Notes: generated by a model from the sequence alone, not told the origin. Counted from the stretch's first letter, positions 17,804 through 26,530 are shown. The stretch is DNA of 64,000 nt from Vibrio hangzhouensis (GCF_900107935.1 NZ_FNVG01000009.1:62001-126000); one strand, 5' to 3'. Program-made: numbers and translations.

Positions 17804-18292
17804 CTATCGTAGTTCTTTTTGCCAATATCCAACATCGAGCCACTTCCCGAATTTGAACCCCATACGCTTAAAGTGTCCAACCTGCTCCATACCCATCTTG
17901 TTATGAAATGCCACACTCTGATCGTTAGGCAGGGTAATCACACTCATCACATTCTTTATATCTAAGATATCCAGTCGCAGAAACAGGTGCTGATAAAGCA
18001 GCGATCCTACCCCACTGACCGGTGAGTCGGCGTCCACATAAACCGATGACTCCACCGTAAAACGGTAAGCACTTCGACTATTCCAGGGTTTGGCATAACA
18101 GTAGCCAACAATCTGTCCTTCATGCTCGTACACCAGCCATGGCATACCGTGTTCAATTACAGCAGTGATTCGGCTGCACATTTCCCGCTCACTGAGCCGC
18201 TCTTCCTCAAATGTACAGGTCGAGTTCTGTATGTAATGGTTATAGATATCCGCAATGGCAATCGAGTCTTTAAATTCGACATCCCTGATCAT
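17804..18292 (-). CDS. GNAT acetyltransferase, phosphinothricin-acetyltransferase-like
   Basis: A 162-residue GNAT that resembles the Pat/YwnH subgroup (MIRDVEFKDSIAIADIYNHYI opening; YCYAKPWNSRSAYRFTVESSVYV; GVGSLLYQHL acetyl-CoA loop). These often acetylate amino-acid analogues such as methionine sulfone. Its start ATGA overlaps the stop of an acetyltransferase remnant upstream (18289-18441). It is followed after ten bases by the ABM-domain gene. Confidence 0.87.
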   Translation of the reverse strand: MIRDVEFKDSIAIADIYNHYIQNSTCTFEEERLSEREMCSRITAVIEHGMPWLVYEHEGQIVGYCYAKPWNSRSAYRFTVESSVYVDADSPVSGVGSLLYQHLFLRLDILDIKNVMSVITLPNDQSVAFHNKMGMEQVGHFKRMGFKFGKWLDVGYWQKELR

Positions 18293-18441
18293 ATCGTTCT
18301 CTTCATCCCTGCTCTCTGGTATACATAATCATCCAATAGACACCCACCTATTTCATAAGCCAACTTATTCACAGAGGCGAGTTTAAAACCACATCTTTCC
18401 AGCACTTTTTCTGAGCTGATATTTCCTTGCGTCACCGACGC
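18289..18441 (-). pseudogene. C-terminal remnant of a GNAT acetyltransferase
   Basis: An open stretch of 50 codons begins immediately after the TAA of the ASCH-domain gene, in the same frame. It reads as the end of a RimJ/RimL-type GNAT: GNISSEKVLERCGFKL, then KLAYEIGGCLLDDYVYQRAGM, ending TGA inside the ATGA start of the next GNAT gene. The N-terminal two-thirds of the enzyme, with the acetyl-CoA site, are missing. The ATGA coupling suggests that the full gene once preceded the Pat-like gene in an operon and was deleted internally. A GTG at about 18435 could in principle restart translation, so loss of expression is inferred. Confidence 0.72.
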
Positions 18442-18915
18442 TTACTTTGGAAACACTTTTTCAAATCGCTCTAACACCAACTCGTCTTGTTCCGTGAAGG
18501 GGATATTGAGGTATTCTGCATACTCATTAAAAAACTTGAGATGTGCCTGCCTCCACCATGAGTAACTTCTGTCGCCTTCTCCTTCAGCGTAAGCAAATTC
18601 ATCTGTCACCTGATCAAATGGACTCACTTCAACGGAGGTCAGTTGAATGATGCAGACCGGATTTTGCTCCCAGTCAAGCACGACTGACAAACGCCCCACT
18701 TCCGGCAACGGTTCCTGTTCTATGTCGTAAGCCGCCTTCAGACTGCATGAGGCGGTTTTCACTCCAATATTGATTAGCCTTGCGCATTCGTTAGCATTGT
18801 ATTCATCTGCGCAGAAGTGCTCCGCGATAATATCGTCGACATTAAATCTTTGATCTTCTGGAATTGTGTTTAAGTATTGAGCAACGAAAGCTCGCTGCTT
18901 AGGTGTCATCGTCAA
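18442..18915 (-). CDS. ASCH-domain protein
   Basis: A 157-residue protein of the ASCH (PUA-like) family, thought to bind RNA or nucleotides. Supporting segments are GVKTASCSLKAAYD, VVLDWEQNPVCIIQLTSVEV and the family C-terminal pattern EGEGDRSYSWWRQAH followed by FF. Its ATG overlaps the end of the upstream GNAT gene by 17 bases. Its stop codon directly adjoins the GNAT remnant described at 18289-18441. Confidence 0.85.
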   Translation of the reverse strand: MTMTPKQRAFVAQYLNTIPEDQRFNVDDIIAEHFCADEYNANECARLINIGVKTASCSLKAAYDIEQEPLPEVGRLSVVLDWEQNPVCIIQLTSVEVSPFDQVTDEFAYAEGEGDRSYSWWRQAHLKFFNEYAEYLNIPFTEQDELVLERFEKVFPK

Positions 18916-19411
18916 GTTCCTTCACCATGATAATAACTTCAGTCCCTTTATTGGTTATCTGATGCAGCGGTTTCCAGCCAAGTCTGGCATAAAGTCCACC
19001 GGATAAATCTTCTGTTTGTAAATAGAGACGAGCGATTCCTGTTGCTCTTGCCCGCTCAATAATATGCCGGACAAGTTTTGTGGCCGTTCCCTGAGAACGA
19101 GCTGCGCTATTCACAAACACGCCACCGAGCCAATACTCATAATCTTGATACTGAGGAATTTCGTGTCTTCTGATATGGGCCGTCGCCACCAACTTACCTT
19201 CGGAAATAGCGACCACACTATTGAGAATGTCCCCCTTGGCTAGCAAAGTATCCAGCTTCTCACGGTAAGCTCGCACGCTCACGTTTGGATCGCGCTTGCC
19301 CCAAGTGTCATAGTACCAACTGACTATTGTTGGTTTGAACTGAGGCTGCTCTATCAACAAATCAAACGTCAACGAACCTTGATTCCGATGTGTTTGTTCA
19401 ATCTTACACAT
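18899..19411 (-). CDS. GNAT family N-acetyltransferase
   Basis: A 170-residue GNAT with the acetyl-CoA loop RSQGTATKLVRHII and the C-terminal LQTEDLSGGLYARLGWKP. The first gene on the minus strand of this accessory run, with about 360 bases of apparently non-coding or degraded sequence upstream. Overlaps the ASCH gene by 17 bases. Confidence 0.87.
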   Translation of the reverse strand: MCKIEQTHRNQGSLTFDLLIEQPQFKPTIVSWYYDTWGKRDPNVSVRAYREKLDTLLAKGDILNSVVAISEGKLVATAHIRRHEIPQYQDYEYWLGGVFVNSAARSQGTATKLVRHIIERARATGIARLYLQTEDLSGGLYARLGWKPLHQITNKGTEVIIMVKELDDDT

Positions 19412-19768
19412 TAGGTCTCCATTTATGCATTAGCATCTCCGGGTTAGGCACGGGTTCAAAACCAAACAAGCGCTATAGTGACTGAGCATCCTGAGCTGCC
19501 AGTATTAATCGTCATAGGACAAATCATCGATTAAGTTCTCAAACGCGACTCGAAAATCGAGCTCGTAGCTAATTATCTCTACGTAACCGAGATGGGGAGT
19601 GACCGGAACATTGGCCAGCGTCACACAATGGCGTGTGACATCATTAAGTAGAAGGTGCAGGGCTAAATTAGCTGCTTATTCGATCAGTTACTTCTTGTTT
19701 CAAACGCTTTCCCGGCCCAACCATTTGTAGCTAGATAGTTAAACGCATTACTCATAAAAATCAACAAA
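19412..19768. other. 357-base stretch without a convincing gene
   Basis: Between the GNAT gene and nrfF I see no complete gene. On the minus strand 19505-19675 is an open frame of 56 codons after a stop, with no ATG near its start, reading through ...PHLGYVEIISYELDFRVAF... to TAA. It looks protein-like but matches no family I recognise, so it may be a decayed gene end. An inverted repeat TCACAC / GTGTGA lies near 19621-19638. The GNAT promoter should also lie here. Confidence 0.4.
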
Positions 19769-20197
19769 TTATTGCTTTTTTGTTCGAATAACGCTACGCA
19801 ACATGAAGATCACGATACTCAACCCAAGTATCACAGGTAGACCCCACAACAACGCATTCTGACGACTTAGTGACGGTTTATACAGTACATGCTCTCCATA
19901 TCGCGCCACCATAAAATCCTTCACTTCCTGCTCAGTTTTACCAGCCTTGACCAACTGAAACACTTTAAGGCGAATATCTTTTGCCACAGGGGAGTTCGAT
20001 TCGATAAGGTTCTGGTTCTGGCACATAGGGCATCGAAGCGTTTTTGCCAATTCTATGGCTTGCTTCTGTTGTCCTGGGGTCTCAAACTCGAACAGTTCGA
20101 CACTTTGCCTCTCTGAAGCGTATGCGGTTCCCTCAGAAGCAACCATTGCTGATGAAATCAAGCAAACAAAGCTCAACAAACAAATTCTATATAGCAT
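19769..20197 (-). CDS. nrfF: cytochrome c heme lyase subunit NrfF (CcmH family)
   Basis: A 142-residue CcmH/NrfF protein that presents reduced apocytochrome to the heme lyase. A signal peptide is followed by the redox motif LRCPMCQNQNLIESNSPVA (CxxC) and a C-terminal membrane anchor (LLWGLPVILGLSIVIFML). It overlaps the end of nrfE by 11 bases. The Nrf rather than general Ccm role is inferred from the nrf context. Confidence 0.9.
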   Translation of the reverse strand: MLYRICLLSFVCLISSAMVASEGTAYASERQSVELFEFETPGQQKQAIELAKTLRCPMCQNQNLIESNSPVAKDIRLKVFQLVKAGKTEQEVKDFMVARYGEHVLYKPSLSRQNALLWGLPVILGLSIVIFMLRSVIRTKKQ

Positions 20198-22187
20198 TGG
20201 AGCTTCCTACTAACTTCTTATCACCGATGGGAGTTATGAAAAACCGCTTACGCGCCAACACCCACACTCCCGACACACACACAAGTAAGGCTCCAAACCA
20301 TATCCAGCGAACAAAGGCTTTAAACTGGACACGCACCGCATAGTGCGATTCATCTATCTTGTCGCCTAACGAAATATAAATATCCCCATCCCAAAACGCA
20401 GTCATTGAAGGTTCTGTCATGTTCATGACTCTCACTGGATAATGACGTTTCTCTGGTAGCGCCAGCCAGCTTTTTGACGGCGTATCTATCGGACTGATTT
20501 CGATTCGTGCTTGCTCAGCACTAAATGAACGAGCGACGTACAAGTGGGTATCAAGATACGTTAACTGATAATCGCCAAAAACGATCTGCGAATCTGGCCC
20601 CATTTTTCGGGTAACCTCATAGGAGTATTCCGCATTCATAACACTCCCGAATGCCGCGACAGCAACCCCTGCGTGCGCTAGTACAAAAGGTAAACTACGC
20701 CACCGGCGGCCTATGGGAGTTTTGTACAGCATATGTAGATGAGCACCAAGTACCCATAAGCTCCCCCAAACCGTCGCTAGCGCCCAATAAGACCATTGCG
20801 CCCCTACGACTTCGTTATGAGAAACATAGTAAAGCACAACCAATAGAGCGAGAGCCAGACTGAGGAATAAATGAACCGCTAATGGGCGTCGCTGAGCGGG
20901 CACTGCAGAGACATCGCTCGAAGCACTAAACCAGCGAACGAAAGGGGCATACCCCATCGCAAACAAACTGATAATGGCCAATGGACCAAAGAGAAGATTG
21001 AAATAAGGGGCGCCGACAGAAATATTTCCAAAACCTAAAAGCTCATAAACCATCGGATAAAAAGTACCGAAAACAACCACAACGGTGGCCAACACAAATA
21101 AGTTCGCCGAGAGCAAAACAAGGAAGTTTCGAGACTGAAAGTGACGAATCGGTTTAGTGTCAATGCTATCTGCCCGATAAATGAGCGTCACAAAAGCAAC
21201 AACAAACATAGCGGTTAGGATACCCAACAAACTAAAACCTTTTGTGGGATCGACTGCAAATGCGTGTACCGACGTCAACACGCCAGAGCGAACGATAAAC
21301 GTCCCCAAAATACTCAAACAAAACGTGACAAATGCTAATGAGTAGCTCCAGAAAACTAACTGTCGCTCTCTGACCAGCATCATAGTGTGAAGCAGTGCGC
21401 TCGCCGTCAACCAGGGCAACAACGAGGCATTTTCAACCGGATCCCAAAACCACCAACCGCCCCATCCGAGTTCATAGTATGCCCACCAGGAACCCACGGC
21501 TATGCCTGCAGTTAAAAACAACCAGGCAATCACAGTACAGGTTTTGGCTAAAGGTACCCATTCCGTTACATCAGCTTTAGCAAACAGCGCGCCTAACGCC
21601 AATGATAACACTGAGGCAAATCCCACATAGCCGACATAAAGCAGTGGTGGATGAATGATTAAGCCAATATCTTGCAACATTGGATTAAGATCCCGCCCTT
21701 CAAGCGGCATGATTGCGTTCAATTCAAATGGGTTAGAAGCCAGCAATGTAAACCAGGCAAAGACGGCGACGATAAGCTGCATTAACCACGCTGCGTGGAA
21801 TCGACCACTCATGTTGTTCTGTATGGTAGCGGGCTGAAGAGAAGTGATGAGTGCGGCCCATAGTGACAGCGTCACTACCCAGAATAACATCGAACCTTGA
21901 TGCCCACCCCAGGTAGCAGCTATTTTGAAGCCCATCAATAACTGGCTATTGGAGTTGTCTGAAACATAGGAGAGAGAGAAGTCATCAACAATGAAGGCAT
22001 AAGCCAGTATCACAATAGATATCAGCGAAAACAAGCAAGCCAAAATAGCAAAAGTCCGAATTACCGAGGCTCGCGTCGTCAAACCCGTTTTACTGCAACT
22101 GAGGCAGGAAAGAATACCAATACTGGCAGCGATACTGCTCGTGACAGCAACGACTATTAAAGTGAATAGTCCTATATAACCTAACAT
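20187..22187 (-). CDS. nrfE: heme lyase NrfE (CcmF family)
   Basis: A 666-residue polytopic CcmF/NrfE protein that ligates heme to apocytochrome c. The tryptophan-rich heme-handling motif WGGWWFWDPVENASLLPWL is at about residues 235-255, and about 14 hydrophobic segments are present with a C-terminal periplasmic domain. In E. coli NrfE works with NrfF and NrfG on the CxxCK heme site of NrfA. A hairpin separates it from nrfD, so it may have its own promoter. Confidence 0.92.
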   Translation of the reverse strand: MLGYIGLFTLIVVAVTSSIAASIGILSCLSCSKTGLTTRASVIRTFAILACLFSLISIVILAYAFIVDDFSLSYVSDNSNSQLLMGFKIAATWGGHQGSMLFWVVTLSLWAALITSLQPATIQNNMSGRFHAAWLMQLIVAVFAWFTLLASNPFELNAIMPLEGRDLNPMLQDIGLIIHPPLLYVGYVGFASVLSLALGALFAKADVTEWVPLAKTCTVIAWLFLTAGIAVGSWWAYYELGWGGWWFWDPVENASLLPWLTASALLHTMMLVRERQLVFWSYSLAFVTFCLSILGTFIVRSGVLTSVHAFAVDPTKGFSLLGILTAMFVVAFVTLIYRADSIDTKPIRHFQSRNFLVLLSANLFVLATVVVVFGTFYPMVYELLGFGNISVGAPYFNLLFGPLAIISLFAMGYAPFVRWFSASSDVSAVPAQRRPLAVHLFLSLALALLVVLYYVSHNEVVGAQWSYWALATVWGSLWVLGAHLHMLYKTPIGRRWRSLPFVLAHAGVAVAAFGSVMNAEYSYEVTRKMGPDSQIVFGDYQLTYLDTHLYVARSFSAEQARIEISPIDTPSKSWLALPEKRHYPVRVMNMTEPSMTAFWDGDIYISLGDKIDESHYAVRVQFKAFVRWIWFGALLVCVSGVWVLARKRFFITPIGDKKLVGSSNAI

Positions 22188-22327
22188 ATAACCTCTATGC
22201 TGCTGTCTTCTGCGATAACAGAAGCCTTAAAACTCACCTTATTAAACACATACCGCGCTTGGATCCTATGCTCTATACCGAAGTGACCTCAAAATGAAGG
22301 GGCTTCAAGGTGACTTGGGTATATGAG

Positions 22328-22345
22328 GCCCCGCTTGCGCGGGGC
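22328..22345. terminator. hairpin between nrfD and nrfE
   Basis: Perfect GC stem GCCCCGC-TTGC-GCGGGGC in the 167-base gap after nrfD. The tail is not T-rich on the minus strand, so it may act as a partial terminator or as an RNA-stability element that lowers nrfEF expression relative to nrfBCD. Confidence 0.6.
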
Positions 22346-22354
22346 TTATACGAT

Positions 22355-23311
22355 TTAAACAATCGTCATTTGTCCTGCGTACAGAACAAAAGTACGTAAC
22401 ATCAGAACACCAATCAAACTCAGACTGGTCACTACCAAAATAAATCCATGGTTGTGTTTCGCTTTGTCTGAACTGAAGAAGTTCATTGCAAGGGGTAACA
22501 ACATACCCATGCCTATCACACCATACCAGAACCAACTGGCCCAGAATCCACCTCCGATCGCATTCCAGGCCGCAGCTTCATTCTGTCCACCACTAAAAAT
22601 AAGACCAGTGAAGAAAGTAACGATAACGAACAGTTCAAACAGAACTACCGGACGTTCAAAGCTGTGTACCCACGCCACACTTGGACTGTGTGCATCTTCT
22701 TTAAACACCAGAATGCCGAACAATAAACTCGCCGCAGCGCCGGAAGAAAGGCTTGAGAACAAAAATAGAATTGGCAACACTGGGTTATTCAACATTGGGT
22801 ATGTTTTCAATGCGGAAAGAAGGAAGCCCGTGTACGCAGCCAGAACAATAGCCAGAAAGCCCAAGAACAGTTCTAAGCCATTTTCAACCTTCTCAAACTT
22901 AATCAAGATAGTTTCAACAAAGTCGAACTTGCTGCCCAAAACATCCATGATAGGCTTTCTGAAAATCATACCAATCCAGACAAACAGCACAGCCATGTAT
23001 ACCTGGAATAAGATGACACCCATCGACATAACCGAGGATGGATTGTAGTAGATCATAATTTTCCAGAAATCCAACGGCTTGGTCAGGTGGAAAATAAGAA
23101 TCAGCAATCCAACGATAATGCCAAATGGTGCCAGCCATGCCATCGCTTTCATGATGCCATTTTGTGCCGGATCGCCCTCGATAACTTTTCGTTTCAGATA
23201 AATGGCAATCAATGCCGAGCCTGCTGACATACCTGCAAGGAACAGATAGATCGCTATGATCCAATCCCAAACCAAGGAGTCAAAATGAAAGGCAGTTTCC
23301 CAAGTACTCAT
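22355..23311 (-). CDS. nrfD: quinol-oxidising membrane subunit NrfD
   Basis: A 318-residue NrfD/PsrC-family membrane protein with about eight hydrophobic helices. It takes electrons from menaquinol and hands them to the iron-sulfur protein NrfC. The opening WETAFHFDSLVWDWIIAIYL and the LFLAGMSAGSAL stretch are typical. It follows nrfC by one base, so it is co-translated. Confidence 0.93.
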   Translation of the reverse strand: MSTWETAFHFDSLVWDWIIAIYLFLAGMSAGSALIAIYLKRKVIEGDPAQNGIMKAMAWLAPFGIIVGLLILIFHLTKPLDFWKIMIYYNPSSVMSMGVILFQVYMAVLFVWIGMIFRKPIMDVLGSKFDFVETILIKFEKVENGLELFLGFLAIVLAAYTGFLLSALKTYPMLNNPVLPILFLFSSLSSGAAASLLFGILVFKEDAHSPSVAWVHSFERPVVLFELFVIVTFFTGLIFSGGQNEAAAWNAIGGGFWASWFWYGVIGMGMLLPLAMNFFSSDKAKHNHGFILVVTSLSLIGVLMLRTFVLYAGQMTIV

Positions 23312-23312
23312 A

Positions 23313-23999
23313 CTATACCTCCCCCTTATGGAATGGAACTTTGAACAATTTCGGCTTGGTGCCCAGGTGTTCTTTATCTCGATAGATGACTTTGATGCTT
23401 AGCATCTTATTGATATCACTATTCGGATCATTCAAGTCGCCAAACACCAAAGCCTTAGTTGGACAACTTTCGACACACGCTGGCAACTTACCTTCGGCCA
23501 GATTAGTATCACGACAGAAATTACATTTATCTGCAGATTTGTCTTCAGGGTGGAAAAATCGGACTTGATACGGACAGGCTGCTAAACAATAACCGCAACC
23601 TACACACTTCTCCTTGTGAACATCGACGATGCCCGTCTTCTCGTCTTTATATGCGGCTCCGGTTGGGCACACATAAACACAAGGGGGATTATCACAATGC
23701 TGACAAGAATCTCGAGTGAATCGATACTCGACATCAGGATATTCACCCATAGGTTCAGAGCGATGGATCTCTAATCGAGAAACCCCTTCCGGCACCTTAT
23801 TCACTTCCCGACATGCTTCGGTACATGCTGTACAGCCAATACATGCGTTCTCGTCATGGAGCATTCCGTAACGGACAGGTTTATCTGTATCATCGCTAGC
23901 CACAGAATTTCGTGCCGTTAACACCGATGTAGTAGCGACACCAGTAGTGAAGATGACAGCACCGGTACCAGCAAGAAAATTTCGTCTAGAACAACTCAT
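23313..23999 (-). CDS. nrfC: 4Fe-4S ferredoxin-type subunit NrfC
   Basis: A 228-residue periplasmic iron-sulfur protein that passes electrons from NrfD to NrfB. It begins MSCSRRNFLAGTGAV, a twin-arginine signal. The ATG at 23999 is chosen because GAGGAGGG lies nine bases upstream and the Tat motif follows at once; the longer frame would run into nrfB. Four cysteine clusters are visible: CIGCTACTEAC, CQHCDNPPCVYVC, CVGCGYCLAAC and CNFC...CVESC, enough for four 4Fe-4S centres. Confidence 0.94.
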   Translation of the reverse strand: MSCSRRNFLAGTGAVIFTTGVATTSVLTARNSVASDDTDKPVRYGMLHDENACIGCTACTEACREVNKVPEGVSRLEIHRSEPMGEYPDVEYRFTRDSCQHCDNPPCVYVCPTGAAYKDEKTGIVDVHKEKCVGCGYCLAACPYQVRFFHPEDKSADKCNFCRDTNLAEGKLPACVESCPTKALVFGDLNDPNSDINKMLSIKVIYRDKEHLGTKPKLFKVPFHKGEV

Positions 24000-24000
24000 A

Positions 24001-24594
24001 TTATTTGCCCTCCTCTTCACGTTTTTCATTGAAGTCTTTATGGCAATCGACACACATTTTTATTTTCGCTTTGTGGTCATAAGAGAGGACTTTCGCCTTT
24101 TCTGCATGAACGGAGTGACAGTTAGTACACGTTAGATTTTTGGCATGAACATCATGAGTCCAGCTGTCTTTTTGCAGATACTTTGGCTGGTGACAATCCG
24201 TACACAAACTGTTTGCTTTTAAAATGGCCTCAGGATCTAACCACGTTTTGTCTGTACCTGGTTGTGATTGTGCCGGATGGTACTTGACGACCGTAGAGCC
24301 ACCGTCGCGGTGATCCGGACCAATATTGCTATGGCATTGAGTACAATTAACTTCGTTGCCGAGAATCTCAATGGCATTTTCACCATGAGAGCCTGCGAGT
24401 GTCTGTTTGGAGTCTTTATGACACTGGACGCACTTATAATCCTTGTCACGAATCAACTCCACCTTATGCCGTTGAGATGCCCCTTCTTGAGTGAGGGCGG
24501 TCTCATCAGCTAAGGCATTGAGTGAGTAACCATAGAGAGTCAGTGTCAGGAGGGCCTGAAGCATTATCGCCATGGTCAATTTAACATTGCCCAT
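24001..24594 (-). CDS. nrfB: pentaheme cytochrome c NrfB
   Basis: A 197-residue periplasmic cytochrome with a signal peptide and five CxxCH heme sites: CVQCH, CTQCH, CTDCH, CTNCH and CVDCH. It is the direct electron donor to NrfA in the enterobacterial system. It is first in the minus-strand nrfBCD operon, divergent from nrfA across a 478-base intergenic region. Its stop is next to the nrfC ribosome site. Confidence 0.94.
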   Translation of the reverse strand: MGNVKLTMAIMLQALLTLTLYGYSLNALADETALTQEGASQRHKVELIRDKDYKCVQCHKDSKQTLAGSHGENAIEILGNEVNCTQCHSNIGPDHRDGGSTVVKYHPAQSQPGTDKTWLDPEAILKANSLCTDCHQPKYLQKDSWTHDVHAKNLTCTNCHSVHAEKAKVLSYDHKAKIKMCVDCHKDFNEKREEEGK

Positions 24595-24780
24595 TGTATC
24601 CTTTCCTTAAATCCAGATTAGCCAGCTAACGAAATTAGTCACTATTCGGATTAATAATTAATAACTTTTTACTGGTATTAGCCAATAAAATGTAATCAAT
24701 TCTTATTTAGGATGAGCCACAACGCTTCACGTAAAAATAATAATATTGCCCGTACGCCATTTCTATCACTTTTGGGGTAT

Positions 24781-24800
24781 TTAGTGAGCAATATCACTAA
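24781..24800. promoter_or_regulatory. CRP-like palindrome in the nrfB-nrfA intergenic region
   Basis: Perfect 7-base inverted repeat TTAGTGA-GCAATA-TCACTAA. The core GTGA-N6-TCAC is that of CRP-family operators, although the outermost T/A bases of TGTGA/TCACA are missing. Placed about 190 bases from nrfB and 270 from nrfA, it could serve either direction. Confidence 0.5.
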
Positions 24801-24808
24801 TGTTTATG

Positions 24809-24824
24809 TGTGAATTTTTACACA
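24809..24824. promoter_or_regulatory. second CRP-like site in the nrf intergenic region
   Basis: TGTGA-ATTTTT-ACACA: matches TGTGA-N6-TCACA except for one base in the right half. It lies eight bases from the palindrome at 24781-24800, so the pair could bind two CRP-family dimers. Confidence 0.45.
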
Positions 24825-24837
24825 ACTTATTGTTTTT

Positions 24838-24856
24838 AATGAGAATCAATTTCAAT
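24838..24856. promoter_or_regulatory. Fur-box-like sequence upstream of nrfA
   Basis: AATGAGAATCAATTTCAAT differs at two of the 16 defined positions from the gammaproteobacterial Fur consensus AATGANAATNATTNTCATT. Iron control of a multiheme nitrite reductase would make sense, but this is inferred from sequence only. Confidence 0.4.
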
Positions 24857-24870
24857 AACATTAATCCACC

Positions 24871-24888
24871 CTACCCCTTTAGGGTTAG
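24871..24888. promoter_or_regulatory. putative NarP-type site upstream of nrfA
   Basis: CTACCCCTTTAGGGTTAG contains inverted TACCC/GGGTT half-sites like the NarL/NarP heptamer TACYYMT. The first 15 bases are identical to a site upstream of nirB (55454-55470). It lies about 190 bases before the nrfA start. The half-site spacing is shorter than the canonical 7-2-7 arrangement. Confidence 0.5.
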
Positions 24889-24990
24889 ATGAAAATAGTT
24901 GTGAACTCAATCACTTAGATAAATTGATCTAAAACATTAAATACATCGCCATGTAATTAGATATTGCAAGATATGAGCTAATATTAACAA

Positions 24991-25003
24991 GTCTTAATAA
25001 GAC
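24991..25003. promoter_or_regulatory. palindrome close upstream of nrfA
   Basis: GTCTTA-A-TAAGAC is a perfect 6+6 palindrome 70 bases before the nrfA start. It could be an operator overlapping the promoter or a 5' leader hairpin; no regulator is assigned. Confidence 0.35.
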
Positions 25004-25072
25004 ATCTCCAAATCTTGTTTAGGAAATATGCCCCACAACGCATTTCAAAAATTAGAATATGGAGATAACACT

Positions 25073-26488
25073 GTGAACAAGCACTGGATTCTAAGTTCCG
25101 TTGCTGCATTAGCGATATTAGGTGCCGCTAGCGCGCCTGCTTTTGCTGCCTCAGAAAAAGGGTTAGTTGACCCTCGAAATCAAGCCTACGAGCAAGATCA
25201 CCCTGATCAATATCAGAGCTGGAAGCAAACAAGTGAAAGCGAAGAAATTGATGATGCCCTTGCCCATGACCCAAACATGGTGATTCTATGGGCAGGTTAT
25301 GGTTTTGCCAAAGACTACAACAAAGCTCGTGGACACTTCTATGCACTGGATGACGTGCGACAAACGTTACGTACCGGCGGTCCAACCGACCCTAAATCAG
25401 GTCCAATGCCTATGGCGTGCTGGAGTTGTAAGAGCCCCGATGTGGCACGTGTTATCGATGAGCGTGGTGAAGATGGCTATTTCGAAGGCAAATGGGCTCG
25501 CCTTGGGGCAGAAATCGCCAACCCTATTGGTTGTGCAGACTGTCACGACACCAGAAGCGAGAAATTTAAAAATGGTGAGCCAGAGCTAGCGTTGACCCGC
25601 CCATACGTTGAGCGCGCATTCGAAGCCATCGGCAAAAAGTTTGACGACCAGTCCCGACTGGACAAGCAAGCTTCTGTCTGTGCGCAGTGCCACGTTGAGT
25701 ATTATTTCACAGGTCCAACTAAAGCGGTTAAATTCCCGTGGGATATGGGAACAACCGTTGGCGAAATGGAGCAGTACTACGACGCTCTTAACTTTAAAGA
25801 CTGGCAACATGCCGTATCCAAAGCGCCGATGTTAAAAGCTCAGCACCCGGGTTATGAAACCTGGCGAGATGGTATCCACGGCAAAAACGGTGTCGTTTGT
25901 GTTGATTGTCATATGCCAAAAGTAACCAAAGAAGATGGTACTGTGTATACCGACCACAAGGTCGGCAACCCACTTGACCGCTTCGAAGACACCTGTGCAA
26001 ACTGTCATACTCAAAGCAAAGAGCAACTTCAGGGCGTAGTCTCTACGCGTAAAGCTCAGGTACTTAACATGAAGCTCACTGCTGAGAAGCAAATTGTCGC
26101 TGCTCACTTTGAGGCTGGCGCAGCATGGGATGCCGGTGCTACTGAAGATGAAATGAAATCAATTCTGATGGATATTCGTCATGCACAATGGCGTTGGGAC
26201 TACGCAATCGCTTCTCATGGTGTGCACATGCATGCGCCAGAAGTTGCCCTTGAAATTCTGGGTACTTCCGTCGACAAAGCAGCAGACGCACGCGCTAAAC
26301 TTATCCGCTTACTGGCGAAGAAAGGCATCACCGATCCTGTAGAAATTCCAGATATTTCGACCAAGGAGAAAGCGCAAGCTGCTTTGGGAATGAACATGGA
26401 TAAGATGAACGCAGAGAAAAAACACTTCCTTGAAACTGTTGTGCCAAAATGGGAAGAAGAAGCAAAAGCAAGAGAAGCCAAGTACTAA
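25073..26488 (+). CDS. nrfA: ammonia-forming cytochrome c552 nitrite reductase NrfA
   Basis: Periplasmic pentaheme enzyme that reduces nitrite to ammonium with six electrons (471 residues; E. coli 478). A signal peptide ([20 protein letters not shown]...AFA) precedes the mature protein. The catalytic heme site is the lysine-ligated CWSCK at residues 116-120; four ordinary sites follow as CADCH, CAQCH, CVDCH and CANCH. The GTG at 25073 with GGAGATAACACT upstream is the start; a longer frame from 25028 would give a non-signal N-terminus. The NrfE/F proteins encoded nearby are needed for the CxxCK heme. Confidence 0.96.
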   Translation: MNKHWILSSVAALAILGAASAPAFAASEKGLVDPRNQAYEQDHPDQYQSWKQTSESEEIDDALAHDPNMVILWAGYGFAKDYNKARGHFYALDDVRQTLRTGGPTDPKSGPMPMACWSCKSPDVARVIDERGEDGYFEGKWARLGAEIANPIGCADCHDTRSEKFKNGEPELALTRPYVERAFEAIGKKFDDQSRLDKQASVCAQCHVEYYFTGPTKAVKFPWDMGTTVGEMEQYYDALNFKDWQHAVSKAPMLKAQHPGYETWRDGIHGKNGVVCVDCHMPKVTKEDGTVYTDHKVGNPLDRFEDTCANCHTQSKEQLQGVVSTRKAQVLNMKLTAEKQIVAAHFEAGAAWDAGATEDEMKSILMDIRHAQWRWDYAIASHGVHMHAPEVALEILGTSVDKAADARAKLIRLLAKKGITDPVEIPDISTKEKAQAALGMNMDKMNAEKKHFLETVVPKWEEEAKAREAKY

Positions 26489-26530
26489 TGGTTCACAACT
26501 AACATTCTGTGATCTATTCGTTTTTTAGTT

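Noticed and set aside
17794..17916. Longer start for the ABM-domain protein
   Set aside because: The extension overlaps the upstream GNAT gene out of frame, whereas GTG at 17793 has an ideal AGGAG site.
19440..19450. GTTAGGC as an integron attC core
   Set aside because: A single seven-base match to GTTRRRY with no paired RYYYAAC and no attC-like palindrome around it; expected by chance.
24918..24940. FNR box in the nrfA promoter (TTGATCTAAAACATTAA)
   Set aside because: Only the left half-site TTGAT is good; the right half at the proper spacing does not match ATCAA, so it was not listed as a feature.
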